DNA of 22,547 nt from Candidatus Latescibacterota bacterium (GTDB lineage: Bacteria; Latescibacterota; UBA2968; UBA8231). The position numbers were made by a program, and so were the translations under genes. Where the stretch lies: contig JAJDTN010000349.1 of the NCBI GenBank assembly GCA_022827165.1, positions 1 through 22,547 of the forward strand, read 5' to 3'. Within the stretch, counting starts at the first letter, position 1, and the number at the start of each line of letters is the position of its first letter. The notes below the pieces were generated by a model that ran no database searches, was not told the DNA's origin, and saw only the letters and a program-made list of their open reading frames with translations. Shown piece by piece: positions 17,101-22,547 of this stretch.

Positions 17101-18261
17101 GCGCCGGCGCAGGTCCAGGACCTTGCCGCCGCGCTCGGGCCACAGGTAGTACCGCAGCGCGCCCTGGTCCGGCTGCACCCGGACCTCCTTGGGGTGCAGC
17201 CGCGGGAAATCGCGCAGGGCGACGGTCGCCGTCCCCTGGCCGCCTTTCGTGCGGACCCAGCCGGCGGCCTCCACCCCTTCCTCGAGGACCTGGTCGACGC
17301 CGTCGGCGCCCTGGCCGACCACCTGGTACCGCACCCGCCGGTCGACGCTCAGCGGCACCAGGTGGTAGAACCGGTCGGGCATCACCTGCACCAGCGCGGT
17401 CTCGGCGAGGGACGGGTCCGGCGCCGCGGTCGCGCCTTGCCCGAGGCCGAAGGTGGTCCTCAGCCGCTCGTCGCCGGCAAACCGCAGTCCGAGTGACAGC
17501 GACCGGAGGAACGCCTTCTCCACGTCGGCGTCGAAGGCGAAGAAGTGCTCCACTCCGATGGCGGTGTCCCCCGCCCACGCCGTGTACCGCGTCCAGAACG
17601 GGCCGATGCTCCCGCCCGCTTCGTCGCGGTACTCGCCCCGGACCAGCACCACGGCGCGAAGGGGATTGGCGAACTCGACCCGGGCCTCGGTGACGACGGC
17701 GTCGTACCTCTGGCGGGGCCCGCCCGCCGCGTCGAGGAGCCAGTTCTCCTCCTGGGGAGGGCCGGGGGGCGTGGTCTCGACCTCGAGACGGCTGCCGCCT
17801 GCGCCGGGAACCAGGAGCGACTCGGAGGGCTCGAAGGCGCCGCCGCCGCTCGCGTCGAGCCACACACCGTCCAGGAACGTGTAGGGCCGGCGGCTCACCC
17901 GGAAGCGCAGCGGCCCGGTGGTGACCTCGAAGAACCGGTCGCCCTCGCGGACGGAGACCCGCGGCCCGGTGATCTTCACTGTCGACGGGGTCCCGCACTC
18001 CAGCGTGAAGCGGGCCGTCCCGCGGGCGGCGACGGCGGCGCGGAAGTCGAGGAGCAGCCACTTCACCGACCCGTCCGGCCAGCGCGCCAGGACGGTTGCG
18101 GCGAAGGGTACTTCACGGCCCTCCGCGTCCAGCAGACGGGCCTGCGACTCGTCGGTCAGCGTGCCCTTGCCCAGGGGCACGCCAGAGGTGACGATCTCGT
18201 CGCGGTCGGCGCCGGCCAGCTCGGGGACGCGAAGGGAGACGGCGGTCTCAGCCGCGGACAC
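14137..18261 (-). CDS. PcRGLX/YetA-like (exo-rhamnogalacturonan lyase-type) protein with C-terminal beta-sandwich modules
   Basis: The open frame from a GTG at 18261 encodes 1374 residues. The first 100 residues (VSLRVPELAGADRDEIVTSGVPLGKG split over the start, then W-P-D-G-S-V-K-W-L-L-L-D-F) are the RIFT-barrel N-terminal domain of YetA/PcRGLX-type proteins. A central beta-sandwich and a helical toroid follow to about residue 880 (segments such as E-H-F-F-A-F-D, D-W-G-D-T-F-F and N-N-D-C-N-V-A-H-D). The family includes fungal PL26 rhamnogalacturonan exolyase and Bacillus YetA. The last 400-odd residues are extra: an N-P-C-B-M-like sandwich and two galactose-binding-like domains (TFRADLPAGDYEAELTF in the last). 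It is longer than usual for the family (about 900). Directly upstream a perfect signal peptide lies in frame but without a start codon, so the true N terminus is probably affected by a one-base indel. Substrate is inferred, not shown. Confidence 0.8.
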   Translation of the reverse strand: MSAAETAVSLRVPELAGADRDEIVTSGVPLGKGTLTDESQARLLDAEGREVPFAATVLARWPDGSVKWLLLDFRAAVAARGTARFTLECGTPSTVKITGPRVSVREGDRFFEVTTGPLRFRVSRRPYTFLDGVWLDASGGGAFEPSESLLVPGAGGSRLEVETTPPGPPQEENWLLDAAGGPRQRYDAVVTEARVEFANPLRAVVLVRGEYRDEAGGSIGPFWTRYTAWAGDTAIGVEHFFAFDADVEKAFLRSLSLGLRFAGDERLRTTFGLGQGATAAPDPSLAETALVQVMPDRFYHLVPLSVDRRVRYQVVGQGADGVDQVLEEGVEAAGWVRTKGGQGTATVALRDFPRLHPKEVRVQPDQGALRYYLWPERGGKVLDLRRRYKGQRVEDHYDTGEYGPAGRGFGKTHQLLIDFSATPPNDAEASALARRADEPLRAFCTPEHYGSCDVWNRFHPVDTERFPQTEAMIRLGLEWALRLPRTFHWDGLVDWGDTFFHAYEGAPHGQVDEVPATSWVVRGYDGWFNNDCNVAHDLMLFFLRSADDRIYQYWERMVQHVMDVDTIHAAEDSTHVGGGRRHDQQHWGASYTGYGTAAVEAGELYYLTGSLWAKEMLVKYADWYMVGGGAEWETRLPCLVLAWEATGDDRYLRYIERPGMREDVYGLAMGMHGSIDNPHFRTNGVEVGVDFLYRATGDAQWLDHLTTAARRMIEVNPGNRYGRSLLAKAWLATGDPEVLDWLRRLLVVGDPYGRAGLAEFFRQYEIPDDLGRLSFEELAELFRRSPMEGVRGFIYTYRYYPYVMAALAEAGLDEGQMELVDFALDRRGMGQYHLRGPDAPTPADAHYEPVSLAAVANADPLADPFGRYADWQRHPLRPGETGFDFGERQASNGGECEPGYLPVRTATAYPYRAPLPRSAEHDGTNLIGLPFGATWQINSIPFALPDPASAAEGRTMLVVGKGERIAIPIGRTVRRLYVLGHVVRDRSSWKETGARYHLDYADGTTRRLDLTNLEDYENVFQWGFARRALFARNWKVQGRWDGGAPILNTYPIECEAKPLKELVIEDGGEGIGFMILAVTAEVAGAVTEQPVLDVSFTAPGASQGLWREGAASGWLKIAGELTERGGVVSDGAATLRTALDDGRYEVELELAGLGWSGPFNVRADGRLAARGYVASSGSIPGVTSRPERIRFPVSVTGGRLDLTLEADRTVGNWWHPSRLRGEAWRLTRMRVFPSQQEVPPPRREITYGWLDADITAVPLPPDEVGSLRDARLHTCIRSKSPGGTFRADLPAGDYEAELTFALRGAGTREGPVKMDVSVQGRPVLTGFDGGSFDQPVVRTCPVRIEPGGHLEVELESAGGDNEWGISALVVRPAE

Positions 18262-18313
18262 GCCGCGCAGCAGGGACCAGGCGATCAGCGCCAGGAAGAC
18301 TCGGCGCGTCCAT
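18262..18313 (-). other. Signal-peptide coding segment one base out of frame with its ATG
   Basis: Reading minus-strand in the frame of the YetA-like gene, codons 18309-18262 encode TRRVFLALIAWSLLRG, running straight into V-S-A-A-E: a positively charged start, hydrophobic core and A-x-A-like cleavage region. No ATG, GTG or TTG precedes it in frame. The only ATG, at 18313-18311, is followed by a single extra G (plus-strand C at 18310). Without that base it would start MTRRVFLALIAWSLLRGVSA. The ATG as written yields only a 21-codon ORF. Confidence 0.75.
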
Positions 18314-18316
18314 CCG

Positions 18317-19432
18317 TCAGAATGACGAGCCCGCGTCCTCGGCCTCCAGGTCGATCTCGGCGACGAAGATGTCGGCAGGTCCGGACTTGAAGTGCGAGAG
18401 CTCGTAGCCGGCCGGGGGCGCCTCCCGCCGCAGAGTGCCCCACCGCTCGATGTGGTGAAGGGGCTTCTTCTCGCCCTCGATGGCGCCGCTCAGATAGGCG
18501 TGCTGCGAGTAGTAGCTGATGATCAGCCGGTCCGCCTCGAGGCAGAGCAGGCCCGGATAGGCCGCGTCGCCGTCGCTGGGCAGGGCGAAGACCGGCGTCA
18601 CGCCATCCCGCTCCAGCAGAAAGATCCCCGTGTTGCCCGCGGGCGAGTGCTGGGGGACCCACGGCGCCGTGGGGTCGCGGCGGCCGGCCACGTACACCTT
18701 GCCCGCGGACTCGCACAGGGCCGGGCAGTGGATCAGCGTCTCCAGGTCCACGCAGGACCACTCCTCGTACGGGGGGCTGGAAGTGTAGAGGAGGGAGTGC
18801 TGATTCTCCCGCCGCGTCCGGGAGACGCACCACAGCTCGCCATCGGGGCGGAAGATGACGTCGGCCTCGTTGAACCGCGGTGTCGTGCGGTGGTCCAGCT
18901 CGCGCATCTCCCGCAGCTCCTGCGGGGTTGCGCCCTCGGGCTCGGCGGGGATCCTGGAGACGGATGTCCAGTTGCGGCCGTCCCGGCTGGAGAGGAGTTC
19001 TCCCCCCTTCTCGGCGCAGTAGAACACCCCTTCGTGCAACTGGACGCGCCACAGCCAGTGGTTCCGGTCGAATGCTCTCGTCGGCGCCGACCACCTGTAG
19101 CCGTCGTCGGAGGTGAAGACGTAGGGGTCGACGACCTGGCGTACCCGTCCGGCCACCGGTTCATACCAGCTGTCGGCGCAGAACACGAAGAGCTCGTCGT
19201 CGGTGGCCGCCAGCTTCACGTCCCGGGCGTCGTTGGGCGTCCTCAGGACGGCGACCTCGTCCCAGCGCTGCAGGTCCGCCGACCGGAGCAGGACGACGAC
19301 GCCGTCAGGGGCAGAGTGTGCCGAGGTTCGATCGTAAACCAGCCAGAACGTGTCCCGCCAGTAGCAGAGGTCGGAACACATGTTGTGCCAGCCGTCGCGG
19401 ACGACGGTACGGTTGGACAGGACCCGCGGCAT
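18317..19432 (-). CDS. Sialidase-like (Asp-box) beta-propeller protein
   Basis: The ATG at 19432 has AGGAGG 10 bases upstream. The 371-residue product has no signal peptide. Asp-box-like repeats (S-x-D-x-G-x-x-W) occur at residues 108-114 and 149-155, with a weaker one at 51-57. The protein is rich in aromatic/acidic repeats (LVYDRTS, DDELFVFCADSWY, NEADVIFRPDGELWCVSR) typical of six-bladed propellers in the exo-sialidase/BNR superfamily. Family relatives include sialidases and many uncharacterised polysaccharide-locus proteins; the Arg triad of true sialidases cannot be confirmed here. The YetA-like gene follows within a few bases, so the two are probably co-transcribed. A role as a cytoplasmic or leaderless glycosidase in the same degradation set is inference. 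Confidence 0.75.
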   Translation of the reverse strand: MPRVLSNRTVVRDGWHNMCSDLCYWRDTFWLVYDRTSAHSAPDGVVVLLRSADLQRWDEVAVLRTPNDARDVKLAATDDELFVFCADSWYEPVAGRVRQVVDPYVFTSDDGYRWSAPTRAFDRNHWLWRVQLHEGVFYCAEKGGELLSSRDGRNWTSVSRIPAEPEGATPQELREMRELDHRTTPRFNEADVIFRPDGELWCVSRTRRENQHSLLYTSSPPYEEWSCVDLETLIHCPALCESAGKVYVAGRRDPTAPWVPQHSPAGNTGIFLLERDGVTPVFALPSDGDAAYPGLLCLEADRLIISYYSQHAYLSGAIEGEKKPLHHIERWGTLRREAPPAGYELSHFKSGPADIFVAEIDLEAEDAGSSF

Positions 19433-19442
19433 CAGAGCAAAC

Positions 19443-19448
19443 CCTCCT
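19443..19448 (-). promoter_or_regulatory. Ribosome binding site of the propeller gene
   Basis: AGGAGG on the minus strand, 10 bases before the ATG at 19432. It lies downstream of the intrinsic terminator at 19468-19504, so the message must come from read-through or from a promoter I could not identify in the 35-base gap. Confidence 0.7.
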
Positions 19449-19467
19449 GTTTCCGTGGCAGGGGACG

Positions 19468-19504
19468 AAAAAAAGGGGGCGAGAATCGGATGATCTCGCC
19501 CCCC
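19468..19504 (-). terminator. Intrinsic (Rho-independent) terminator
   Basis: On the minus strand a perfect 10-bp stem GGGGGCGAGA / TCTCGCCCCC with a 9-base loop is followed directly by seven T residues (A-run at 19468-19474 on the plus strand). It sits 44 bases after the stop of the CBM9-like gene and before the start of the propeller gene, so it should end or attenuate the first transcript. Confidence 0.93.
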
Positions 19505-19547
19505 ATGGTATCAGCCGTCTCTTGCGGCGACGGCAGCGCGGTTCCCT

Positions 19548-20450
19548 TCAGTTGGCGAAGGTATCCTTGACCCGGCCCCAGCTGTCCTGCTCGACAGCCG
19601 TCTCCGCCACCCAGATGCTCGCGTCGTAGCCGAGCAGGGTGTAGTCGACGAAGGCATTGGCCAGGAAGTAGAGGTTGACGTTGCCGCTGTTGATCCAGTA
19701 GCCGTTGTAACCGCCGTCAGCGGGGACATCATCGTCTACGGCGGCGAAGCCGACGCCGATGATCTCACCCTCGGTGAGATCGTGGACGACGACATCGGAA
19801 TCGTCGATGCCCGAAGAGCTGGTGGGCAAGTCGTCGAAGGGCGTCACCCACATCTCCACGAAGAGGTTGACGGCGCCGCCATCGGTGTCGCCCTCGATGT
19901 TGTACTCAACGCCGGCGTAGGGCCTCTCGCCGGCCCAAGGGGCCGCGCCCCACAGGAACAACTCGCCCTCGATGTGCAGCTGCCAGCGGTAGTTCTGCGT
20001 CAGGGCTCCCTCCCAACGCTCCGGATCGAGACCCGCGCCGGCGACATCGTTGAACTGCTCGTCGCCGCTGTGATCGAAGTCGATGGCGATCTCGGTGTTC
20101 TCGTAGTTGGTGTCGGTATAGCCGAAGAACAGGTCGTCGAAGCGCTCTTCCATGAAGTAGAAGAGGTTGGTCTCCGGGCTCCACCCCAGGATGATGCGCG
20201 TGGCGAGGTTGGCGGGATCGGGATCGCCCAGACCGTGGATCGCCTCGGTCAGATCGTCCTGTGTCGTCCAGAAGACGGAGGGTACGTTGTCCCACTCTCC
20301 CAGGTCGCCGTCCATCACGACGGAACGGACGCCGTCGGCGTTGATGGGGACCTGCACGGCGGCGAAGTTGTCGTCCGGCCGTTGGTGGGCGGAAGTGGCG
20401 ACGGCCGCAGCGAGGACGATCGCCAGTGCGGATGTGAAAGCTCCCTTCAT
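19548..20450 (-). CDS. Secreted CBM9-like protein
   Basis: The ATG at 20450 is chosen because AAGGAGA lies 7 bases upstream (20457-20463) and the product then starts with a clear signal peptide (MKGAFTSALAIVLAAAVATS-A-H-Q). Longer in-frame starts add a non-secretory, low-complexity tail and are rejected. The 300-residue protein opens after the leader with M-D-G-D-L-G-E-W-D-N-V-P-S-V-F-W, the usual entry into CBM9-like/DOMON-type domains, followed by ILGWSPETNLFYFMEERFDD, an acidic AIDFDHSGDEQFND segment and FVEMWVTPFDDLP. It shares this order of motifs with the plus-strand protein at 11684-12754 but has no PKD domain and no catalytic motif. A surface or periplasmic binding role is inferred. 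The strong terminator behind it suggests it can be expressed alone, perhaps abundantly. Confidence 0.83.
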   Translation of the reverse strand: MKGAFTSALAIVLAAAVATSAHQRPDDNFAAVQVPINADGVRSVVMDGDLGEWDNVPSVFWTTQDDLTEAIHGLGDPDPANLATRIILGWSPETNLFYFMEERFDDLFFGYTDTNYENTEIAIDFDHSGDEQFNDVAGAGLDPERWEGALTQNYRWQLHIEGELFLWGAAPWAGERPYAGVEYNIEGDTDGGAVNLFVEMWVTPFDDLPTSSSGIDDSDVVVHDLTEGEIIGVGFAAVDDDVPADGGYNGYWINSGNVNLYFLANAFVDYTLLGYDASIWVAETAVEQDSWGRVKDTFAN

Positions 20451-20456
20451 CGTTCT

Positions 20457-20463
20457 TCTCCTT
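20457..20463 (-). promoter_or_regulatory. Ribosome binding site deciding the CBM9-like gene start
   Basis: AAGGAGA on the minus strand, 7 bases before the ATG at 20450. It is the best ribosome site in the window and fixes the start despite a longer open frame upstream. Confidence 0.85.
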
Positions 20464-20818
20464 TGATTCTCCCGGGGGTCTCCCGGTGAGATGAAGGTGG
20501 CGAACGGGCGCTCGCGAACAACCAGAGGAGGAAACCGCGAACGGTTCTGCAGAAAACGGTACTCCATGGCCAGGTTCGGGGCAAGCGAAAAGAGGCCGTC
20601 GCAGCGTCGGCGGGAACCGGCCGAAGCGGCGGGGTTTTCTGTTCGGGGATCCATCGGCAAGCCTCCTCCTCCAGCCGTGGCCGCCAAACCCGGATGGTTG
20701 TGACGCGCCTCCGGGGACGCCGCCGAGCGCCTGTCCGGATAGGTGAATCACGGCCCCCATCCCCGGATGGCCGCCCTCGGCCGGCCGAGGAGCACGCCCT
20801 GGCCTGCGGAGAACAGCA

Positions 20819-20848
20819 TTGCCAGAGGTCGACCGGTCCCTGTTAATT
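20819..20848 (+). promoter_or_regulatory. Weak candidate sigma70-type promoter
   Basis: TTGCCA (20819-20824) and GTTAAT (20842-20847) are 17 bases apart, in the only A+T-richer spot of the divergent region. The -35 has one mismatch to consensus, the -10 only four matches. If used, transcription would begin at or inside the hairpin that follows, leaving a leader of about 220 bases. Confidence 0.25.
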
Positions 20849-20849
20849 T

Positions 20850-20868
20850 CCGTCCGTAGAGCGGACGG
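20850..20868. other. Inverted repeat (7-bp stem, 5-base loop)
   Basis: CCGTCCG, loop TAGAG, CGGACGG is a perfect hairpin. Immediately after it GGGGA-G-TCCCC forms a second small palindrome. No T-run follows on the plus strand, so it is not a standard terminator; it could be an operator or a leader structure. Confidence 0.5.
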
Positions 20869-21075
20869 GGGAGTCCCCGGCACGTAGGGGATGCCCGCGC
20901 CCCCGGATCGCAGCAGCACCCCCTCCCGCGTCTCCTGATCTACTCCGGAGGACTTCCTCCTGCGCCCGAATCGTGCCGCGGTGAAGAGCTCGACCGCCTC
21001 CCCACCCGGGCCGGGCGGCTGTACGGCCGGCCGGGCGCGGAATCCCCGCGTGAGGCGCCGCAAGTCCGGCCCGCG

Positions 21076-22547
21076 ATGACGGCGCCGCCGCCGCAGAGCG
21101 ATCGACCTCCGGCGGGGGATCCACGGGGGATCCCGTTGCGGGGCCTCCTCATCGGGGCCGTGTTGTCCTTGGTGCTCAACGTCTGCGACACCTACGCGAC
21201 GAACGCGATCCAGGGGTCGTATCTGACCCTCAACTTCAGCACCCCCGCCGCGCTCTTCTTCTTCTTCTTTCTCGTCCTGGCCAGCGGCGCCGTCGGCCTT
21301 CTGCACCGGTGGCTGGCGCTGACCCGGGCCGAGCTGATCACGATTTACGTCATGCTGGTGGTGGCCTGTTGCATCCCCGGCATGGGCTTCACCCAGTTCA
21401 TCATCCCCTGCCTCCTCGGGTCGACGTACTACGCCACGCCGGAGAACAACTGGGACGAGCTTTACAACCAGTACATCCCGGAGTGGATGATCCCCCGCGG
21501 CGAGGGCGTGGCGCGCTACTTCTTCGAGGGCCTGCCCGAGGGGGCCTCGATCCCGTGGGGCGCCTGGGTCCTTCCCCTGGGCCTGTGGTTCGGCTTCTTC
21601 CTGGCTCTCGGCTTCGCCATGATCTGCGCCATGGTGATCCTGCGCCGGCAGTGGGTCGACAACGAGCGGCTGACCTACGCCCTGGTGCAGGTGCCGATGG
21701 AGATGATCCAGCGGGAGGAGGGCGGCGCCGTGGGCCGCTCGTTCTTCACCAACAAGACGATGTGGCTGGGCTTCGCCCTCTCCTTCCTGCTGCTCAGCGT
21801 CAACGGGCTGCACTCCTACTTTCCGGAGATCCCGCGCCTCGAGCGCATCTTCGTGCTGCCCGCCTTCGGCAACACCTGGTTCAGCTTCTGGTTCAGCCCG
21901 CCGTGGACGGGGTTCTTCTACTTCGTCAGCCTCGACATCTCGGCCTCGATCTGGGTCTTCTACCTCCTTGTCCGGCTGCAGCGGGGCGCCCTGAACGTCC
22001 TCGGCGTGCACAGCACGCAGCGGATCGACTTCTACTCCGGGAGGGACCCCATCCTCGCCCACCAGGGTCTCGGGGCGGTGATCGTCTTCGTTCTCGTCGG
22101 CCTGTGGGTGGCGCGCGGGCACCTGCGCCAGGTGGCGGCCAAGGCCCTCCGCGGGGCCCGCGAGGTCGACGACAGCGGCGAGATCCTCTCCTACCGGCAG
22201 GCCTTCTTCGGGCTTCTCCTCGGCCTGCTGATCGTCGCCGTCTGGCTGACGGCGATCGGCCTTCCCTTTCCCGTGGCCCTGCTCTTCGTCTTCGGCGCCA
22301 TGGTCCTCTTCCTGGCCCTGACGCGAGTCGTCGCCGAGGGCGGCATCCCGGCCATGCGCCCTCCCTTGATGACCTCGACCTTCGTGATCTCCACCGTCGG
22401 CACCTCGGCCATCGGCGCCCAGGGTCTGGTGGCCCTCGGCTTCTCATACGGCTGGCACGCCGAGATCCGCTCCTTCGTCATGTCCTCGGTGGCCAACGGG
22501 CTCAAGATGAGCGAGATGATCCGCGGCCCGAAGCGGCGGCTGTTCTG
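21076..22547 (+). CDS. DUF6785/DUF6784-type polytopic inner-membrane protein (3' truncated)
   Basis: The frame is open from the ATG at 21076 to the window end (490 codons visible), with no strong ribosome site upstream. The N terminus is a short Pro-rich cytoplasmic tail followed by hydrophobic segments at about residues 19-45, 53-76, 84-112, 156-186 and 228-248, and several more beyond 270. Recognisable family features are NVCDTYATNAIQGSYLTLNF, the E-L-I-T-I-Y-V-M-L segment, and the late motif TRVVAEGGIPAMRPPLMTS. Members are usually around 640-680 residues, so roughly a quarter is missing. The family has no established function; its frequent company with polysaccharide genes in Latescibacterota- and planctomycete-type genomes, from memory, makes transport or envelope glycan work possible. 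It is the first gene of a plus-strand unit that leaves the window. Confidence 0.8.
   Translation, partial: MTAPPPQSDRPPAGDPRGIPLRGLLIGAVLSLVLNVCDTYATNAIQGSYLTLNFSTPAALFFFFFLVLASGAVGLLHRWLALTRAELITIYVMLVVACCIPGMGFTQFIIPCLLGSTYYATPENNWDELYNQYIPEWMIPRGEGVARYFFEGLPEGASIPWGAWVLPLGLWFGFFLALGFAMICAMVILRRQWVDNERLTYALVQVPMEMIQREEGGAVGRSFFTNKTMWLGFALSFLLLSVNGLHSYFPEIPRLERIFVLPAFGNTWFSFWFSPPWTGFFYFVSLDISASIWVFYLLVRLQRGALNVLGVHSTQRIDFYSGRDPILAHQGLGAVIVFVLVGLWVARGHLRQVAAKALRGAREVDDSGEILSYRQAFFGLLLGLLIVAVWLTAIGLPFPVALLFVFGAMVLFLALTRVVAEGGIPAMRPPLMTSTFVISTVGTSAIGAQGLVALGFSYGWHAEIRSFVMSSVANGLKMSEMIRGPKRRLF

Larger units (their letters stand above)
20451..21075. other. Divergent intergenic region, 625 bases
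   Basis: No convincing gene is seen. It separates the minus-strand CBM9-like gene from the plus-strand membrane-protein gene and must hold promoters for both, plus possibly long 5' leaders. Visible structure is a 7-bp hairpin at 20850-20868 and a GGAGGA/TCCTCC inverted repeat at 20947-20960. Minus-strand promoter elements were not found with any confidence. Confidence 0.6.

Noticed and set aside
14029..17496. Very long plus-strand open frame opposite the YetA-like gene
   Set aside because: Its product is compositionally skewed (A, G, R, V, H, Q repeats) with no recognisable domain, whereas the minus-strand product has clear family features. Long antisense frames are expected at this GC content.
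20451..20687. Longer N terminus for the minus-strand CBM9-like protein
   Set aside because: The extra 79 residues are not conserved-looking and would bury the signal peptide; the AAGGAGA site marks the internal ATG as the start.
19906..22122. Long minus-strand frame spanning the CBM9-like gene, the intergenic region and the membrane-protein gene
   Set aside because: It crosses two well-supported genes in other frames and its product is charged low complexity; it also gives the 625-base gap a false look of coding.
1..22547. CRISPR array, tRNA/rRNA genes, insertion sequences or prophage genes
   Set aside because: No spaced short repeats, cloverleaf-like sequence, transposase or integrase motif was seen on either strand by eye.

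Overview
The window is high-GC bacterial DNA, packed with long protein genes. It suggests an uncultivated Gram-negative, polysaccharide-processing bacterium. A lipobox, several secretory signal peptides, GH123/DUF4091-like enzymes, a YetA/PcRGLX-like lyase, CBM9-like secreted proteins and a DUF6785-type membrane protein together recall Latescibacterota, Hydrogenedentota, Planctomycetota or Armatimonadota. No rRNA or marker gene is present, so the phylum is an inference only. I saw no tRNA, rRNA, CRISPR array, transposase or integrase.

Plus-strand block (1-12754). A 5'-truncated lipoprotein with an Ig-like domain and an alpha/beta hydrolase domain (1-1332) is followed by a tightly coupled run of eight genes. 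These are two tandemly duplicated secreted GH123/DUF4091-like enzymes (1429-6018), then rfbF, rfbG and rfbH (6015-9048) for the CDP-3,6-dideoxyhexose route, a GT2 glycosyltransferase (9071-9775), a polytopic GT-C-like membrane protein (9750-11687) and a secreted CBM9-like/PKD protein (11684-12754). Most junctions are stop/start overlaps (GTGA, GTGA, ATGA, TTGA) or very short gaps, so the run looks like one transcription unit. It joins extracellular glycan hydrolysis, synthesis of an unusual deoxysugar, membrane glycosyl transfer and a secreted binding protein. This is the most interesting system in the window.

Minus-strand block (12795-20450), read right to left. A secreted CBM9-like protein (paralogue of the plus-strand one) ends at a clear intrinsic terminator. 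It is followed by a sialidase-like beta-propeller protein, a very large YetA/PcRGLX-like (PL26-type) protein with C-terminal beta-sandwich modules, and a GH32/GH43-like beta-propeller protein. This looks like a small pectin/rhamnogalacturonan-type or sulfated-polysaccharide processing set. The YetA-like gene has a convincing signal peptide that is one base out of frame with its only nearby ATG.

Right end. A 625-base divergent intergenic region with small hairpins (20451-21075) precedes a 3'-truncated polytopic membrane protein of the DUF6785/DUF6784 type (21076 to the window end).
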